DNA of 64,000 nt, taken from the NCBI GenBank assembly GCA_964635295.1, contig CAZWOB010000003.1:30753-94752 (forward strand), read 5' to 3'. A program made the translations under genes and the position numbers. Below the pieces are notes generated by a model, which was not told where the DNA came from, made no database searches, and saw nothing but the letters and a program-made list of their open reading frames with translations. This document shows, piece after piece, positions 35,129 through 43,212 of this stretch. Source of the stretch: Waddlia sp964635295. Lineage in GTDB: Bacteria > Chlamydiota > Chlamydiia > Chlamydiales > Waddliaceae. The first letter of the stretch is position 1. Each line of letters begins with the position of its first letter.

Positions 35129-35377
35129 ATGAACAAGAAAAAAACTTCATCTGAAACAGGGGCGTTGGTTGAAGATCCTGTCTTTAAAAAGACTGTGGAA
35201 GACCTTACTGAAGCGATTATTCAAAACCTAGAGGAGTTGATGCAAGAGGATTTAGAACCTTATGAAGCGTACGCGAACCACATAAGGCATCAGGTGCATC
35301 ATAATCTTGATCAATTTCGCGAAAGGTTCACTTCGGGATATCAAGCATTGTTGGATGAGATGAAAGAGGAGCAATAA
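35129..35377 (+). CDS. Small acidic helical protein of the LcrH cluster
   Basis: 82 residues, GGAGGAG before the ATG. Acidic and almost wholly helical (LTEAIIQNLEELMQEDLEPY; QFRERFTSGYQALLDEMKEEQ). The size and helical nature resemble small chaperones or needle-type components of type III systems, but no motif decides. Its stop overlaps the next start by one base (TAATGG), so it is translationally coupled to the LcrH-type gene. Confidence 0.65.
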   Translation: MNKKKTSSETGALVEDPVFKKTVEDLTEAIIQNLEELMQEDLEPYEAYANHIRHQVHHNLDQFRERFTSGYQALLDEMKEEQ

Positions 35378-35883
35378 TGGAAGAGATGGAAAACGCTGAG
35401 GAATATAAAATTCCTCAAGAGGCTATTGAGAAGTTAAAGGATCCCGAAGTTGTGAGACGTCAGGTTAAAGAGGGAAAGACTTTTCAGGAGATCATTGGTT
35501 ATTCATCAGAAACAATGGAGAAGTTCTACACCATTGCCAGAAGCTTATTTGAAAGGCAGGAATACAATAAAGCTGCCGACGCGTTTGTTTTTTTAACAAC
35601 GCTTAATCCGTATGTTCACAACTATTGGTTGGGCCTTGGCATGGCAGAACAGTTGAATGGAGGTTTTCAGGGAGCACTGCTTGCTTATGCGATGGCTATT
35701 TTGACAAATCCCGAAAATCCAGCGGCACACTACCAGTCCGCAAGCTGTTACAGAGCCTTGAACGATACAAAGAATGCAATCATGTCATTTGAGCTTGCAG
35801 CCAGGTGCTGCGGTGAGGAGGAAGAGTACACGACATTAAAATCACAGGCGGAATCTGCGATTGAGACTTTAAAAAAATCATAA
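35377..35883 (+). CDS. Type III secretion chaperone, LcrH/SycD family (TPR)
   Basis: 168 residues. N-terminal helix region, then three tetratricopeptide repeats (about 45-150): FYTIARSLFERQEYNKAADAF, YWLGLGMAEQLNGGFQGALLAYAMAI and AAHYQSASCYRALNDTKNAIM (each quoted in part). This is the class II (translocator) chaperone architecture of SycD/LcrH; Chlamydia has such genes beside the CopB/CopD translocators. No translocator genes follow here, so its clients may be the two small upstream proteins or encoded elsewhere. Confidence 0.85.
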   Translation: MEEMENAEEYKIPQEAIEKLKDPEVVRRQVKEGKTFQEIIGYSSETMEKFYTIARSLFERQEYNKAADAFVFLTTLNPYVHNYWLGLGMAEQLNGGFQGALLAYAMAILTNPENPAAHYQSASCYRALNDTKNAIMSFELAARCCGEEEEYTTLKSQAESAIETLKKS

Positions 35884-35989
35884 TTTTTCGCCGCCATACC
35901 CCTATTTTTTGAGTAAGGGTTCGAATTCATATCTTATAGAGAGAACGAACCTAATAAGGCTCTGTATCGATGCCTAGGGTGTGTGGCGG

Positions 35990-36958
35990 CTATCTCATGT
36001 ATACCCAATACTGCATTTTGGGATATTGCTCTTTTATATTTTCCAGCCAGGATTCCGCCTCTTCCCTCGATTGAAACAGCATAGCAGCTGTTGCCAGGGT
36101 ATCGGCAATCAAACAACTGGATGCCGTCACTGTGACGCTGCATATCGATCGATTTGTCATTTTGATCGGCTGGCCTGTCCGGCAGTTGAATATGTGGCTG
36201 TATGAGACACCATCTACTGTCCAGTTCTGCAAATAATCGCCGCTTGAGGCGATCGCCATATTATGAAGCTCAACAACGATATCCGTATCCCCGGGAATAC
36301 CCCATTTGGTCACAAGGATCCGCCAGGGCCTTTGATCGGGATGCTCTCCTTTTGCCGCGATTTCACCACCCCATTCAACATAGAGGTTTTCATATCCGGC
36401 TTCGTGAAGCCTTTGCAGGATGAGGTCGATCGCATATCCTTTGGCAATTCCCCCTAAGTCCAGGGACGTATTTCCCTGCTCTTTCCAGATCTCTCTATCA
36501 GTGAAATGCACGCTGCTCCAGCCAACGCTGGCAAGCTGTTTATCGATCTCTTCTTGTTTGGGCAAGCGGTTCTTTTCCAGCGCAGATTTCCATAGTTGCT
36601 GAACAGGTTCAACAGTGGGGTCAAAGCGCTTGTCGGTCAAGGTATAAAAAGCGTCGACTTCGATTAGAAAACGGTACAGTTCTGGGGAGATAGGAAGTTT
36701 TACGTTGGCTTTTGCACGGTTGATCGCGCTGATTTCAGAGGCTGGATTCCATTTGTTGTAAATGCGGTCAATTTCATCAAATGTTTGGCTGATGATTGTA
36801 CGGACGTTCTCTTCTTCGGATGAACTCAACGAGTGCCCGACGGTGATGTGGTAGGGGATGGTCATGGCAATCCCATGAAAGTGGCCGAGGCGATTTTCAG
36901 ATGATTGGCCGCAGCTGCATAACAGAATCAGGAGTAGAAGAGTGTTAATGACGCGCAC
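35990..36958 (-). CDS. apbE: FAD:protein FMN transferase ApbE
   Basis: 322-residue lipoprotein-type ApbE. A lipobox LILLCSC near residue 16 follows the GTG start at 36958. Family motifs: IDRIYNKWNPASEISAINRA, RFDPTVEPVQQLW, TSLDLGGIAKGYAID and a metal-binding region (TASSCLIADTLATAAM). It flavinylates membrane proteins such as Na+-NQR or Rnf subunits. It overlaps the end of folD by 14 nt. The apbE-folD pair next to smpB/dnaN/recF is, from memory, also the order in Chlamydia. Confidence 0.92.
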   Translation of the reverse strand: MRVINTLLLLILLCSCGQSSENRLGHFHGIAMTIPYHITVGHSLSSSEEENVRTIISQTFDEIDRIYNKWNPASEISAINRAKANVKLPISPELYRFLIEVDAFYTLTDKRFDPTVEPVQQLWKSALEKNRLPKQEEIDKQLASVGWSSVHFTDREIWKEQGNTSLDLGGIAKGYAIDLILQRLHEAGYENLYVEWGGEIAAKGEHPDQRPWRILVTKWGIPGDTDIVVELHNMAIASSGDYLQNWTVDGVSYSHIFNCRTGQPIKMTNRSICSVTVTASSCLIADTLATAAMLFQSREEAESWLENIKEQYPKMQYWVYMR

Positions 36959-37793
36959 GGTAGCTCTTGAGCGTGTTGTGCAGGAGCATAGCGATCGTCA
37001 TGGGGCCGACGCCTCCAGGAACAGGGGTGATCATACGGCAATGGTCTTTGACATTCTCGTAGTCGACATCGCCGACAAGCGAGTTGTCTTCAAGCCTGTT
37101 GATCCCAACATCAATGATGACCGCATCCTCTTTGATCATCGCTTTCGTTACGAATTTCGGCTTGCCGATCGCTGCGACCACAATATCCGCTTGTCTGACG
37201 ACCTCTTCAAGGTTTTTTGTCCTGCTATGCGCAATTGTGACAGTGGCATTGCCAGTTGGGGAGCGTTGCATGAGAAGTCCTGCCATCGGCTTTCCGACGA
37301 TATTGCTGCGTCCAATGATCACCGCATGCATACCTGCGGTTTCGATTTTGAAGTGTTCGATCAGTTTGATGATCCCCAAGGGGGTGCAAGGGATAAATCC
37401 ATCATCTTCACCGAGGAAAAGTTTACCGAGGTTGATTGGATGAAATCCGTCCACATCCTTTTCAGGATGAACTGTGCGGGCGATCAAATCCGGGTCGATC
37501 TGAGGTGGGAGGGGGAGCTGCACAAGGATACCATCGACATCAGGCGCTGTGTTCAGCTCTTTAATCAAGTTGATCAGTTCTTCTTGAGAAGTGGTATCGG
37601 GAAGTTGGATCAGTTTTGATTCCATACCCGCTTGCTTGCACGCTTTTACTTTTCGTCCGGTATAGACCTGAGAGGCTGGATCCTCTCCGACAAGGATAAC
37701 GACAAGCGAAGGTTTGCGGCCGCTGATGAGATCGACCTCCTTCTTTATTTCGTCCCGGATTTGTTGAGAAACCGCTTTTCCGTTGATCTCCAT
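36945..37793 (-). CDS. folD: Bifunctional methylenetetrahydrofolate dehydrogenase/cyclohydrolase FolD
   Basis: 282 residues. PSLVVILVGEDPASQVYTGRKVKAC (catalytic Lys in YTGRKVKAC), DGILVQLPLPPQ, VDGFHPINLGKL, IIGRSNIVGKPMAGLLM (NADP loop) and PVPGGVGPMTIAMLL. It interconverts methylene- and formyl-tetrahydrofolate in the cytosol. It is the promoter-proximal gene of folD-apbE. Confidence 0.97.
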   Translation of the reverse strand: MEINGKAVSQQIRDEIKKEVDLISGRKPSLVVILVGEDPASQVYTGRKVKACKQAGMESKLIQLPDTTSQEELINLIKELNTAPDVDGILVQLPLPPQIDPDLIARTVHPEKDVDGFHPINLGKLFLGEDDGFIPCTPLGIIKLIEHFKIETAGMHAVIIGRSNIVGKPMAGLLMQRSPTGNATVTIAHSRTKNLEEVVRQADIVVAAIGKPKFVTKAMIKEDAVIIDVGINRLEDNSLVGDVDYENVKDHCRMITPVPGGVGPMTIAMLLHNTLKSYRARH

Positions 37794-37897
37794 GCCGAGA
37801 TCATCGTAAAACAGCTAATTACTTGCCAGTTTTTTTCAGATCGTTTAGTGTAATTTTTTTTGAATCATAGAAATTTTATAGAAGGAGCCCAGGATCC

Positions 37898-38437
37898 ATG
37901 GCAAATAAACGACTCGCTCTTATGATTTTATGCGGTGTATGCACACTCTTCTCGCCAGTGGCAGTTTCGGCCTACTCCGAAGATGCCGATATGTCTCAGG
38001 ACGAGATGATGACATATTTTCCGTCTAAATTTGTCGCAAATACACTTGAACAGTATAAAGTACCTCAAGGTCAAAGGCTTGCAATACAAAATGCATTGTC
38101 CGACAAAGATCAGGAGGTGATCAATCTGGTTGAAGAAAAAGCGGCGAAGATGAACCCGAATCCTTTAAGGGATCCGCAAATGAGGCAGGAAGCGATCAAA
38201 ATTTTCCGCGACTCTCTTTATGAAGTCTTCAGCAAGGTAATGCAGGCTCATGGAGTCACAGATAAAGAAGAGCTGCATTCGATGCTGGACGATATTCAAC
38301 GTCAAAAAGCAGAGTATTTTGCTCGCATGATCGAACAGGAAAAAGAAGAAGCCAGACGGCGAAGAGAACCTTCACGTCAATCACTGCCCAGACAGCCTCA
38401 ACAAGGCATGGAGCAGGATTACCGCCATTCCAACTAA
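37898..38437 (+). CDS. Secreted hypothetical protein
   Basis: 179 residues with a signal peptide (1-25, LMILCGVCTLFSPVAVSAYS). The mature part is helical and acidic (TYFPSKFVANTLEQYKVP; SDKDQEVINLVEEKAAKM) with a charged, Gln/Arg/Pro-rich C-terminus. Probably periplasmic. No family recognised. AAGGAG precedes the ATG and a terminator follows. Confidence 0.75.
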   Translation: MANKRLALMILCGVCTLFSPVAVSAYSEDADMSQDEMMTYFPSKFVANTLEQYKVPQGQRLAIQNALSDKDQEVINLVEEKAAKMNPNPLRDPQMRQEAIKIFRDSLYEVFSKVMQAHGVTDKEELHSMLDDIQRQKAEYFARMIEQEKEEARRRREPSRQSLPRQPQQGMEQDYRHSN

Positions 38438-38481
38438 TGGTATACGAAGCTATCCAACTAAAATTTAATTTTATTTCGGTA

Positions 38482-38506
38482 TAAAGAGCGCGTTCTGCGC
38501 TCTTTA
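38482..38506 (+). terminator. Terminator hairpin
   Basis: TAAAGAGCGC (38482-38491) pairs perfectly with GCGCTCTTTA (38497-38506) around GTTCT; the following ctttacctttata is moderately U-rich. It lies 45 bp after the secreted hypothetical gene and before the chaperone-effector cassette. Confidence 0.75.
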
Positions 38507-38579
38507 CTTTACCTTTATAATATTTTTTTTGATTTTTTATTAGGTTTTTATTATAATTACCCTAGTAGGGGGAATTATA

Positions 38580-39008
38580 ATGGACGCTAATAATATCATA
38601 AATAAGCTTTCCTTAGAATTAAACATTCCCGATTTAAGGTTCAGCGATGAAGGAGTCGTCACTTTATCAATTAATGATGAGTTTACGACGAATATTGAAA
38701 AGACAGCTGATGACCGTTCGATCATTGTCTATGGTGTCGTTGGCGAGTTGCCGCCGCTTGATCGGGAAGCACATCTGATGGAGCTGCTCACGGGTAATAT
38801 GTTCGGGCTTCATACTGAAGGGGCGACGCTTGCAGTCGATCCAAATACCGATGAGATCATTTTATTTAAGGTTTATGATGTTCATCATTTACATTTTGAG
38901 GATTTTTATCGGGACCTGCAAATCTTTTTCTCCGTGCAAAAGGAATGGATGAACAAGGTTGAGGCTCGGGAGTATGTTTATGTCCCGATGCGCCTGCATC
39001 CATACTAG
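38580..39008 (+). CDS. CesT-type type III effector chaperone
   Basis: 142 residues, AGGGGG upstream. N-terminal helix (NIINKLSLELNIPDLRFSDEG) followed by a strand-rich dimer core (GVVTLSINDE; SIIVYGVVGELP) and HLMELLTGNMFGLHTEGATLAVDPNTDEIILF (in part), the beta-turn-beta signature of CesT/Slc1-like class I chaperones, then a C-terminal helix. Such chaperones are usually encoded beside their effector. The next gene (22 nt away) is the likely client. Confidence 0.88.
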   Translation: MDANNIINKLSLELNIPDLRFSDEGVVTLSINDEFTTNIEKTADDRSIIVYGVVGELPPLDREAHLMELLTGNMFGLHTEGATLAVDPNTDEIILFKVYDVHHLHFEDFYRDLQIFFSVQKEWMNKVEAREYVYVPMRLHPY

Positions 39009-39030
39009 TTATATCGAAAGGAGTAAATGA

Positions 39031-40689
39031 ATGAGCGCAGATTATTTACCACCGATGGGGGCTGACCCACTGCGTCAGATGATGCCGCTCACTGGAGACA
39101 TTGGCCGTTTGACGATCATGATGACAAATGCATCCGCTTCCAGGATAACTGAGTCCGCCATCTCAACGCCTCACGCTCATGCAGGAGACGTTCAGATTCG
39201 TGAAGCAAGACAATCGGCTCCAGCGCGCTTGCGCGCTCAACCCACGAACACGAATCCAAAGGCAAAAGCAAGTAGTTTAACTGCTCTCCATGCATTGGTA
39301 CGTACAAGAAATGATTTCACAAAATTCAATAAGGTCGTCGATTCCTTAAAAGCTCAAGAGGGCTGGGAGTCTGCATTATCGGAGATGACAGGCAGGCTCA
39401 GGCCAGAGCATCAGGCAAAATTGATGAGAATGACCCCATTGGAACTCAGGGGATTCGATCGTCAGGCGATGACGATCATCTTAAAAGAAGTAAAGGCCCT
39501 GGCTGAAGCGGGTCGGATCAATGCTTCCAGTGCCGATTTGGAGCTCCTGGAAGAGACAATTGCAAGTTTAGAAACATTGGTCCTGACGGTCTCAGATGAC
39601 GATATGACCTATCTTGGCGGTGGAGCGGTTAATTCGGTTTATATGGTCAAATATACGGATTCAGAAGGAGATGTCACAGAAGCTGTGTTTAAACCGGATC
39701 CTGCAGACCTTGATGGGATGACAAAGTTTAAGGAGGCGCATTTTGGAACTGCGGCCGCTTCCGGAATTCCTCCTGGAACGGAGGGGCATTTACCTTCGAG
39801 AGCTGTCGCGAGTTCAAAGGTTGACCACATGCTTTATGGAAACCGCCACATCTCGGTCAATACGCAATTTGTGATTGTCAATGGCAGGCGCGGCATATTG
39901 ATGCAGAAGGCAAAAGGCAAAAGCCCTAAACCTACAGGTGATTTGATACAGGAAACAATTGATTTAAATGAGGATGCAGGGGTGCGCAGAGCGTTGCTTC
40001 CTGATTTGCGACAAGGGAGAGCGCCTTCCAAAGCAACGTTGAGAATGATTGCTGTTTCAAAAGGGTATGAACAGGTGACTTATCAAAATGGAGTCATGAA
40101 GGGACAGCGAAAAGAGGTCAGACAGTTAGACCCTGTCAGACCAAATACAGCCGCAGGACTCATCCGGCTGCAGATTAAAGATGTGATCAATGGGGAGTGC
40201 GACAGGCATCCGGAAAACTACTTTATCGATGATGAGGGGAATGTCACAGGGATTGACGAGGATTGTTGCTTTGGCGTCAGGGCTCTGCCGGAGGGAGATG
40301 TCCGTGGACAACCACCTATTCCTATTGTTGGAAGTTTGATTGAAATCCCTAACCAGGCATCCTTAATGTTACGTTTGCCTCCTGTTGTGACAGAAGAAAT
40401 GAAGCAGGAGGTTGCGGCTTTATACGAGAATCAGGGAAATCTGGCCAGAATGCTTTTCGATCACATATCAAAAGAAGAAGTTTCAGCGACGCTGCACCGC
40501 CTTAAGACGCTGCACGATCATATCAATTCCGATCAATGCATGGTTGTTGAACGCGATGAAGATTTACTTTCCAGCGATGCCATGGCACAATACGATACAA
40601 ATAACAGCTTATTGATGAGAGAGCTGTATGTTCACAGGCCCGATGGTGAAAAGGGGTGGAACTTTTTAAGAGCGCATCGGGATAAATAA
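39031..40689 (+). CDS. Candidate type III effector with PI3/4-kinase-like fold
   Basis: 552 residues, no signal peptide, AAGGAG upstream. A Ser/Ala-rich N-terminus (1-80) typical of secretion/chaperone-binding regions and a helical region (about 85-185) are followed by a kinase-like module. This has YLGGGAVNSVY (194-204, glycine loop), VFKPD (Lys221), SRAVASSKVDHMLYG (256-270), ECDRHPENYF (389-398: Asp391, His393, Asn396) and GIDEDCCFGV (407-416: Asp409). DRHxxN followed by an IDxxxxFG loop is the PI3K/PI4K and actin-fragmin-kinase pattern rather than the HRD/DFG of ordinary kinases. Substrate unknown (lipid or protein). Co-encoded with a CesT chaperone upstream. Confidence 0.8.
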   Translation: MSADYLPPMGADPLRQMMPLTGDIGRLTIMMTNASASRITESAISTPHAHAGDVQIREARQSAPARLRAQPTNTNPKAKASSLTALHALVRTRNDFTKFNKVVDSLKAQEGWESALSEMTGRLRPEHQAKLMRMTPLELRGFDRQAMTIILKEVKALAEAGRINASSADLELLEETIASLETLVLTVSDDDMTYLGGGAVNSVYMVKYTDSEGDVTEAVFKPDPADLDGMTKFKEAHFGTAAASGIPPGTEGHLPSRAVASSKVDHMLYGNRHISVNTQFVIVNGRRGILMQKAKGKSPKPTGDLIQETIDLNEDAGVRRALLPDLRQGRAPSKATLRMIAVSKGYEQVTYQNGVMKGQRKEVRQLDPVRPNTAAGLIRLQIKDVINGECDRHPENYFIDDEGNVTGIDEDCCFGVRALPEGDVRGQPPIPIVGSLIEIPNQASLMLRLPPVVTEEMKQEVAALYENQGNLARMLFDHISKEEVSATLHRLKTLHDHINSDQCMVVERDEDLLSSDAMAQYDTNNSLLMRELYVHRPDGEKGWNFLRAHRDK

Positions 40690-40701
40690 AAGGAAAACAT
40701 C

Positions 40702-41265
40702 ATGAGTGCACAAATCCCAAAAGGAATGTCAGAAGCAAGGCAATATTTTGAAGAACAACAGTTGGATTTCCCTTTTATTCCTTCTGATCGTCAAGCAGAG
40801 ATCAAATGTCTACAGTCAGATGTCTATGCTACAATTGAGACAGATGATTCGCCTTATGATCTGCCGGCGTTTTTGAATAAAGCCCTATCAGAAAAAGTGA
40901 ACGATTATTTTCTATTCGGATTCGCCGGACATGGGGTAAGCAGCAGAGTGATGCACTATTACGCAGTCTCCGACCACCTGGTTCTGTTATTTCAGAAAGG
41001 GTTTGGCAATGGACAGAAGAATACAACCAAAGAAAGAGATGAAATCAATGGAGTTTTTCATTCTGCAAAGATTTTCTTTGAAGCAATGAAGGAAGCTGTC
41101 GATAAAGGAAAAATTCCTGAGGGGCGTCGTCTTGTTGTCATCGTCAGCGACATCAAAGGAAGCGGTTGGGGCTGGGTCGATGGGACTCCTGGAAAAATTC
41201 CAGAAAGCGACTGGCATGTGACAAAAGACTTTTTACAAGCATTAGATACTATTCCTGATCCGTAA
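40702..41265 (+). CDS. Hypothetical protein, third gene of the effector cassette
   Basis: 187 residues, AAGGAAAAC before the ATG, 12 nt after the effector gene. Soluble, no signal. Notable segments are YFLFGFAGHGVSSRVMHYYAV, quoted in part, and RRLVVIVSDIKGSGWGWVDG. No motif I can assign; it could be a second effector or an accessory protein of the kinase-like effector. Its 3' end overlaps the convergent MreD-like gene by 17 nt. Confidence 0.65.
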   Translation: MSAQIPKGMSEARQYFEEQQLDFPFIPSDRQAEIKCLQSDVYATIETDDSPYDLPAFLNKALSEKVNDYFLFGFAGHGVSSRVMHYYAVSDHLVLLFQKGFGNGQKNTTKERDEINGVFHSAKIFFEAMKEAVDKGKIPEGRRLVVIVSDIKGSGWGWVDGTPGKIPESDWHVTKDFLQALDTIPDP

Positions 41266-41770
41266 AATAGTCCTTGCCCCTCAATCGACGCTTCCCGAAA
41301 ATCCAAAAAGGTAAAATGTAGAGGCTGAACGCGTAAGTCGCGTCCAATAACGGCATCAGCAAAAGATCTGTCCGGATCCAGTCTGCTGTCATGGGGAGCT
41401 TTTGTTCAAAGACAAAGAGCAAAGGGACTTGAATGATTGTCGAGATGACAGAGAACAGATAGACCATGATCGGCAGCGTTGTGGGGCTGTCGGCAAAGAA
41501 ATGGCGCCGTTGTTGATAAAGAACTGCAATTGTAAGAACGTAATTGACCGCATGCAGTCCGAGATGATGGTATGAGGATAGCAGGTCGATGATCAAACCA
41601 CAGGCTAGTGCCCCCCATAGGCACCTGATCAAAGGGCGTTTATATAGAAGGATGATCAGGTAGGGGGCAAAAAAGTAGAGCCTAAGCTGAGGCAGGATTG
41701 TCGGCATCCAAATCGTCAGAAAAAAGGAAATGAGAAAGACAGTCCACAGACTTTTCTTGTCGAGGTTCAT
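41249..41770 (-). CDS. MreD-like membrane protein
   Basis: 173 residues with about five transmembrane helices. WGALACGLIIDLLSSYHHLGLHAVNY corresponds to the GLIxDLxSxxxxGxxxL signature of the rod-shape protein MreD, and the length fits. MreD anchors the MreBCD elongation complex; Chlamydiae use MreB in division. No mreB/mreC are in the window. Gap to the sugar transferase is 6 bp. Confidence 0.65.
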   Translation of the reverse strand: MNLDKKSLWTVFLISFFLTIWMPTILPQLRLYFFAPYLIILLYKRPLIRCLWGALACGLIIDLLSSYHHLGLHAVNYVLTIAVLYQQRRHFFADSPTTLPIMVYLFSVISTIIQVPLLFVFEQKLPMTADWIRTDLLLMPLLDATYAFSLYILPFWIFGKRRLRGKDYFTDQE

Positions 41771-41776
41771 GGCGGT

Positions 41777-42463
41777 TTAGTATGCCCCGCGGGCAAAAAG
41801 CATGCAGGGGATTGTCTTGATGATCAACTTGAGATCGAGCCAAAATGATCGCGTATCAACATAGGTTTCATCCAGATGGACGCGGTGTGCATAGCTTGTA
41901 TTGTTGCGTCCGGATACTTGCCAGATTCCGGTCAATCCCGGGCGGATGGACAAGATTTTATACGCTTTGACGCCAAAATATTCGTTGATCTCTTCCTGAA
42001 CGACAGGACGGGGCCCAACGATACTCAGATTTCCTTTTAAGACATTATAAAATTGTGGTAGTTCATCAAGGGAAGTTTTACGCAGGAGTTTTCCGATCCG
42101 CGTCACCCGGGGATCTTTTTTGAGCTTCCGTTGTTCAATCCATTCTTTTCTCATCTCTTCGGATTCGTCAAGCATTGACTGTAACCGCCGGTCGGCGTCT
42201 TTGTACATTGTACGGAACTTGTAACATTTAAAGGTTTTTCCCCCTCTCCCGACTCGTGTCTGGTAATAGATGACTTTACCTTTCGACGTGCATTTGATCA
42301 AAAGCGCGATCAAGAGGAACAGGGGAGACCCTAAAGTCAGGACCAGAACGCTGAAAAGAATGTCAAAAATTCTTTTCACAGGAAGATGGCGTACTCTTAA
42401 CCGTGGAATGGGCAGTGTCAGAGGTTTCGTTTGCGATAATGCTTGAGTCAAAGGAATCACCAA
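41777..42463 (-). CDS. Undecaprenyl-phosphate sugar phosphotransferase (WcaJ/bacterial sugar transferase)
   Basis: 228 residues, start TTG at 42463 or GTG at 42460. One transmembrane helix (about 32-55) is followed by the catalytic domain: YYQTRVGRGGKTFKCYKFRTM, quoted in part, KLLRKTSLDELPQFYNVLKG, LSIVGPRPV, RPGLTGIWQVSGR and LDETYV. It transfers a sugar-1-phosphate to undecaprenyl phosphate, the first step of a surface glycan. The short N-terminus marks it as a monotopic, catalytic-only member. Confidence 0.93.
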   Translation of the reverse strand: MVIPLTQALSQTKPLTLPIPRLRVRHLPVKRIFDILFSVLVLTLGSPLFLLIALLIKCTSKGKVIYYQTRVGRGGKTFKCYKFRTMYKDADRRLQSMLDESEEMRKEWIEQRKLKKDPRVTRIGKLLRKTSLDELPQFYNVLKGNLSIVGPRPVVQEEINEYFGVKAYKILSIRPGLTGIWQVSGRNNTSYAHRVHLDETYVDTRSFWLDLKLIIKTIPCMLFARGAY

Positions 42464-42529
42464 ATCATCTTATTACTGACATCTCTTATATCTAACCCGT
42501 TCGATAATTTTCAAGCGGCTTCTTTTCAG

Positions 42530-42559
42530 AGGGTGTCTTCAAATTACTGAAGACACCCT
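42530..42559. terminator. 12-bp hairpin between divergent genes
   Basis: AGGGTGTCTTCA (42530-42541), loop AATTAC, TGAAGACACCCT (42548-42559), a perfect stem. It sits in the gap between two divergent genes, where a terminator would not be expected, so it could instead be regulatory, part of a small RNA, or a relic of a lost gene. The rest of the 202-bp gap is AT-rich. Confidence 0.5.
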
Positions 42560-42665
42560 GTTATATACGTACTTTTTATTGCTGACATTAATCTTGAAAA
42601 ACAATAATATATATAAATATTGAATATATTTAATATCAGCGTTTTATTTTTATAGAGGTTTTTTA

Positions 42666-43070
42666 ATGTCAGTTCAAAGTTTTATAGATAGATTTCAATA
42701 CACAGAACAAGAAAGGCTTCTAAGACTTCATGAAAGTTATCCAGAATGCAATGAAAAGCTATTCAGAGCCTTTCAAATTCTTTATATGAACGGAGCTAGA
42801 CTGGCCATTTATCAAGGAGCTGACCTTAATGGTTGCTTTGTGCGTCTAGTCCACAATGCGGCTAGCGAGGCAATGATACATATGGCTTTGAATCTTGGAG
42901 CCGACCCGGGTATTCTAGAATTACGTAAAGAAAAAAAAGACCACAATGTTCAACCTGTCGAAAAATATCATTCATTAAGATCAAACGAAAAGCATTCTTT
43001 TTTAAATGGAAGAATATTTGCCCTGGCGATTGTTGTCCTTGGGGTAATATTGGTGAATAAATATGGTTAA
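42666..43070 (+). CDS. Hypothetical tail-anchored protein
   Basis: 134 residues, GAGG 9 nt upstream. A soluble helical domain (about 1-85; LYMNGARLAIYQGADLNGCF and MIHMALNLGADPGI read like a degenerate ankyrin pair) is followed by a charged linker and a C-terminal transmembrane helix (about 114-131, IFALAIVVLGVILV). Tail-anchored topology with ankyrin-like text hints at a host- or inclusion-membrane protein. Low certainty. Confidence 0.55.
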   Translation: MSVQSFIDRFQYTEQERLLRLHESYPECNEKLFRAFQILYMNGARLAIYQGADLNGCFVRLVHNAASEAMIHMALNLGADPGILELRKEKKDHNVQPVEKYHSLRSNEKHSFLNGRIFALAIVVLGVILVNKYG

Positions 43071-43170
43071 TCCGAGTACCTCGATTTGAGACCGTTTTCA
43101 AATTAAGATGTTTTAACAATAGAGCAGAGGTGGTGAAACCTATACTTACACACGTCATGCTCAATATCTT

Positions 43171-43203
43171 TCTCTGAGTTCTCGGAGATCTCTTGTGGTG
43201 GAA
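43171..43203. repeat. Single copy of the 'tctctgagttctcggagatctc' repeat
   Basis: tctctgagttctcggagatctcttgtggtgga (read in two parts) aligns with the reverse complement of 27529-27560 at roughly four bases in five. It lies just before the stop of ispA-like, in the 142-bp gap after the tail-anchored gene. Confidence 0.5.
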
Positions 43204-43212
43204 TTCTCTGTT

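Noticed and set aside
35905..35935. ggttcgaattc at about 35917 looks like a tRNA T-loop
   Set aside because: The flanking bases do not form a T-stem and no acceptor, D or anticodon arm can be drawn; it is ordinary intergenic sequence.
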